From DASPLX01 sp035627375 (GTDB taxonomy: Bacteria; Pseudomonadota; Gammaproteobacteria; Burkholderiales; Burkholderiaceae_D), in contig DASPLX010000091.1 of NCBI GenBank assembly GCA_035627375.1, positions 1 through 64,000 of the forward strand: a stretch of DNA of 64,000 nucleotides, read 5' to 3'. Each line of letters opens with the position of its first letter. Position 1 is the first letter of the stretch. Below the pieces are notes generated by a model. It saw nothing but the letters and a program-made list of their open reading frames with translations, did no database searches and was not told the DNA's origin. The position numbers and the translations under genes were made by a program. Positions 63,437 through 64,000 of the stretch are shown piece by piece.

Positions 63437-63472
63437 AACCGCCGTATCCTTCGGGAACGGCGGTTTTTTTTT
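63437..63472 (+). terminator. Rho-independent terminator after dnaJ
   Basis: AACCGCCGT (63437-63445) pairs with ACGGCGGTT (63457-63465), loop of 11 bases with inner pairing, followed by a run of T to 63472. Confidence 0.92.
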
Positions 63473-63601
63473 ACGTAAGTCGTTGTTATTCTGGAACTTT
63501 TTAGGCTTGCGCGGTTGCCGCGTTTTCTCTATGCTGATGAGCACATAATAAAACGCTCGTTCACTTTTCTTGAGAGCAACCCCTTATCGAATGGAGACTG
63601 T

Positions 63602-64000
63602 ATGAAACGCTTGGCCCATGCTTTCCGTAGTTTGATGGTCGTCGTCCTGGTGACGGCTCTTCCCGCCTTCGCGGCTGTCGACGTCGGCGGTGGCGTCAAA
63701 TTCGACGACACGGCGCGCGTCGCCAACCACGAGTTGAAATTGAACGGCGCCGGCATCCGGCACAAGGTCATCTTCAAGGTCTATGCCGCCGGCCTGTATT
63801 TGCAAGACAAGAAAACCACGGTGCCCGATGTGCTGGCGTTGCAAGGCCCCAAGCGCGTGAGCATCGTGATGATGCGCGATTTGTCCAGCGAAGAATTCGG
63901 CCGCGCCTTCCTGACCGCGATCAATCAGAACATCGACAAGGCCGAAAAGGCCAAGCTGGTGAACCAATTGCTGAAATTCGGCGAGTTGTTCGCGTCCGTC
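63602..64000 (+). CDS. Chalcone isomerase-like family protein, 3' end cut by window edge
   Basis: 133 codons visible from ATG 63602, with GGAG seven bases upstream. N-terminal signal peptide (RSLMVVVLVTALPAFA). The following ELKLNGAGIRHKVIFKVYAAGLYL and VPDVLALQGPKRVSIVMMRDLSSEEF match bacterial periplasmic chalcone-isomerase-like proteins. In bacteria the family is not known to act on chalcones; role unknown. The stop lies outside the window. Separated from dnaJ by a terminator. Confidence 0.85.
   Translation, partial: MKRLAHAFRSLMVVVLVTALPAFAAVDVGGGVKFDDTARVANHELKLNGAGIRHKVIFKVYAAGLYLQDKKTTVPDVLALQGPKRVSIVMMRDLSSEEFGRAFLTAINQNIDKAEKAKLVNQLLKFGELFASV

Overview
The window is a GC-rich, densely packed chromosomal segment of a Gram-negative betaproteobacterium. 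Gene content and order (divergent bamE/fur; leuS-lptE-holA-proA; hrcA, nadK, recN, hemH, grpE-dnaK-dnaJ; pcm-rhodanese-tolC) point to Burkholderiales, most likely Oxalobacteraceae (Herbaspirillum/Noviherbaspirillum type). This is inferred from recognised proteins, not from a database search. No transposase, phage gene or CRISPR array was seen; one tRNA gene is present.

Layout. 1-1488: 3' part of a PlsC-type acyltransferase, then apaH. 1742-18001: surface-polysaccharide and LPS genes on the + strand: rfbBACD (dTDP-L-rhamnose), manC (GDP-mannose), a Wzm-type ABC permease, gmd-rmd (GDP-D-rhamnose), two GT4 glycosyltransferases, a hexose-6-phosphate mutarotase, a WecA/WbpL-like initiating transferase, algC-type phosphomannomutase, waaC and waaA. 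The makeup resembles an A-band/D-rhamnan O-polysaccharide locus, but the ATPase partner (wzt) of the permease is absent from the window. 18003-22778 (minus): GNAT, RND pump and its adaptor. 23145-27684: TonB-dependent receptor, YfiR-like periplasmic protein and membrane GGDEF-EAL protein, a probable c-di-GMP signalling operon. 27796-30378: a coupled DUF2157/DUF4401/GDYXXLXY membrane trio. 30364-33604 (minus): tolC, rhodanese, Pcm-like protein and a TetR regulator with a likely operator. 33739-37388: YkgJ-type cysteine cluster protein, DUF1439 lipoprotein, uppP and recQ. 37465-44295 (minus): trmB, tRNA-Gly(CCC), FMN reductase plus arylamine N-acetyltransferase, gabD, TfoX C-terminal protein, cysS and a THUMP RNA methyltransferase. 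44498-52439 (minus): hemJ, proA, holA, lptE, leuS, an orphan barstar, dapB, bamE. 52517-64000: fur, hrcA, a HAD hydrolase, nadK, recN, hemH, the heat-shock set grpE-dnaK-dnaJ, and the 5' part of a chalcone-isomerase-like gene.

Working together. Much of the window serves the cell envelope: sugar nucleotides, lipid-linked glycan initiation and export, LPS inner core (waaA, waaC), undecaprenyl recycling (uppP), LPS and outer-membrane protein assembly (lptE, bamE), efflux (RND/TolC) and an outer-membrane receptor linked to c-di-GMP. The chaperone block carries two close matches to sigma-32 promoters with identical 13-nt spacers.

Less ordinary items: the orphan Wzm; inverted or tandem repeats upstream of rfbB and of the WecA-like gene; a 12-bp-arm palindrome over the leuS -10 box; two MITE-like inverted repeats that share an AGGCTGTT core (one holding the recQ stop codon, one abutting the nadK promoter); a 38-codon membrane peptide gene; a coupled FMN reductase/NAT pair; an orphan barstar; and a Pcm-like protein lacking the usual active-site loop.
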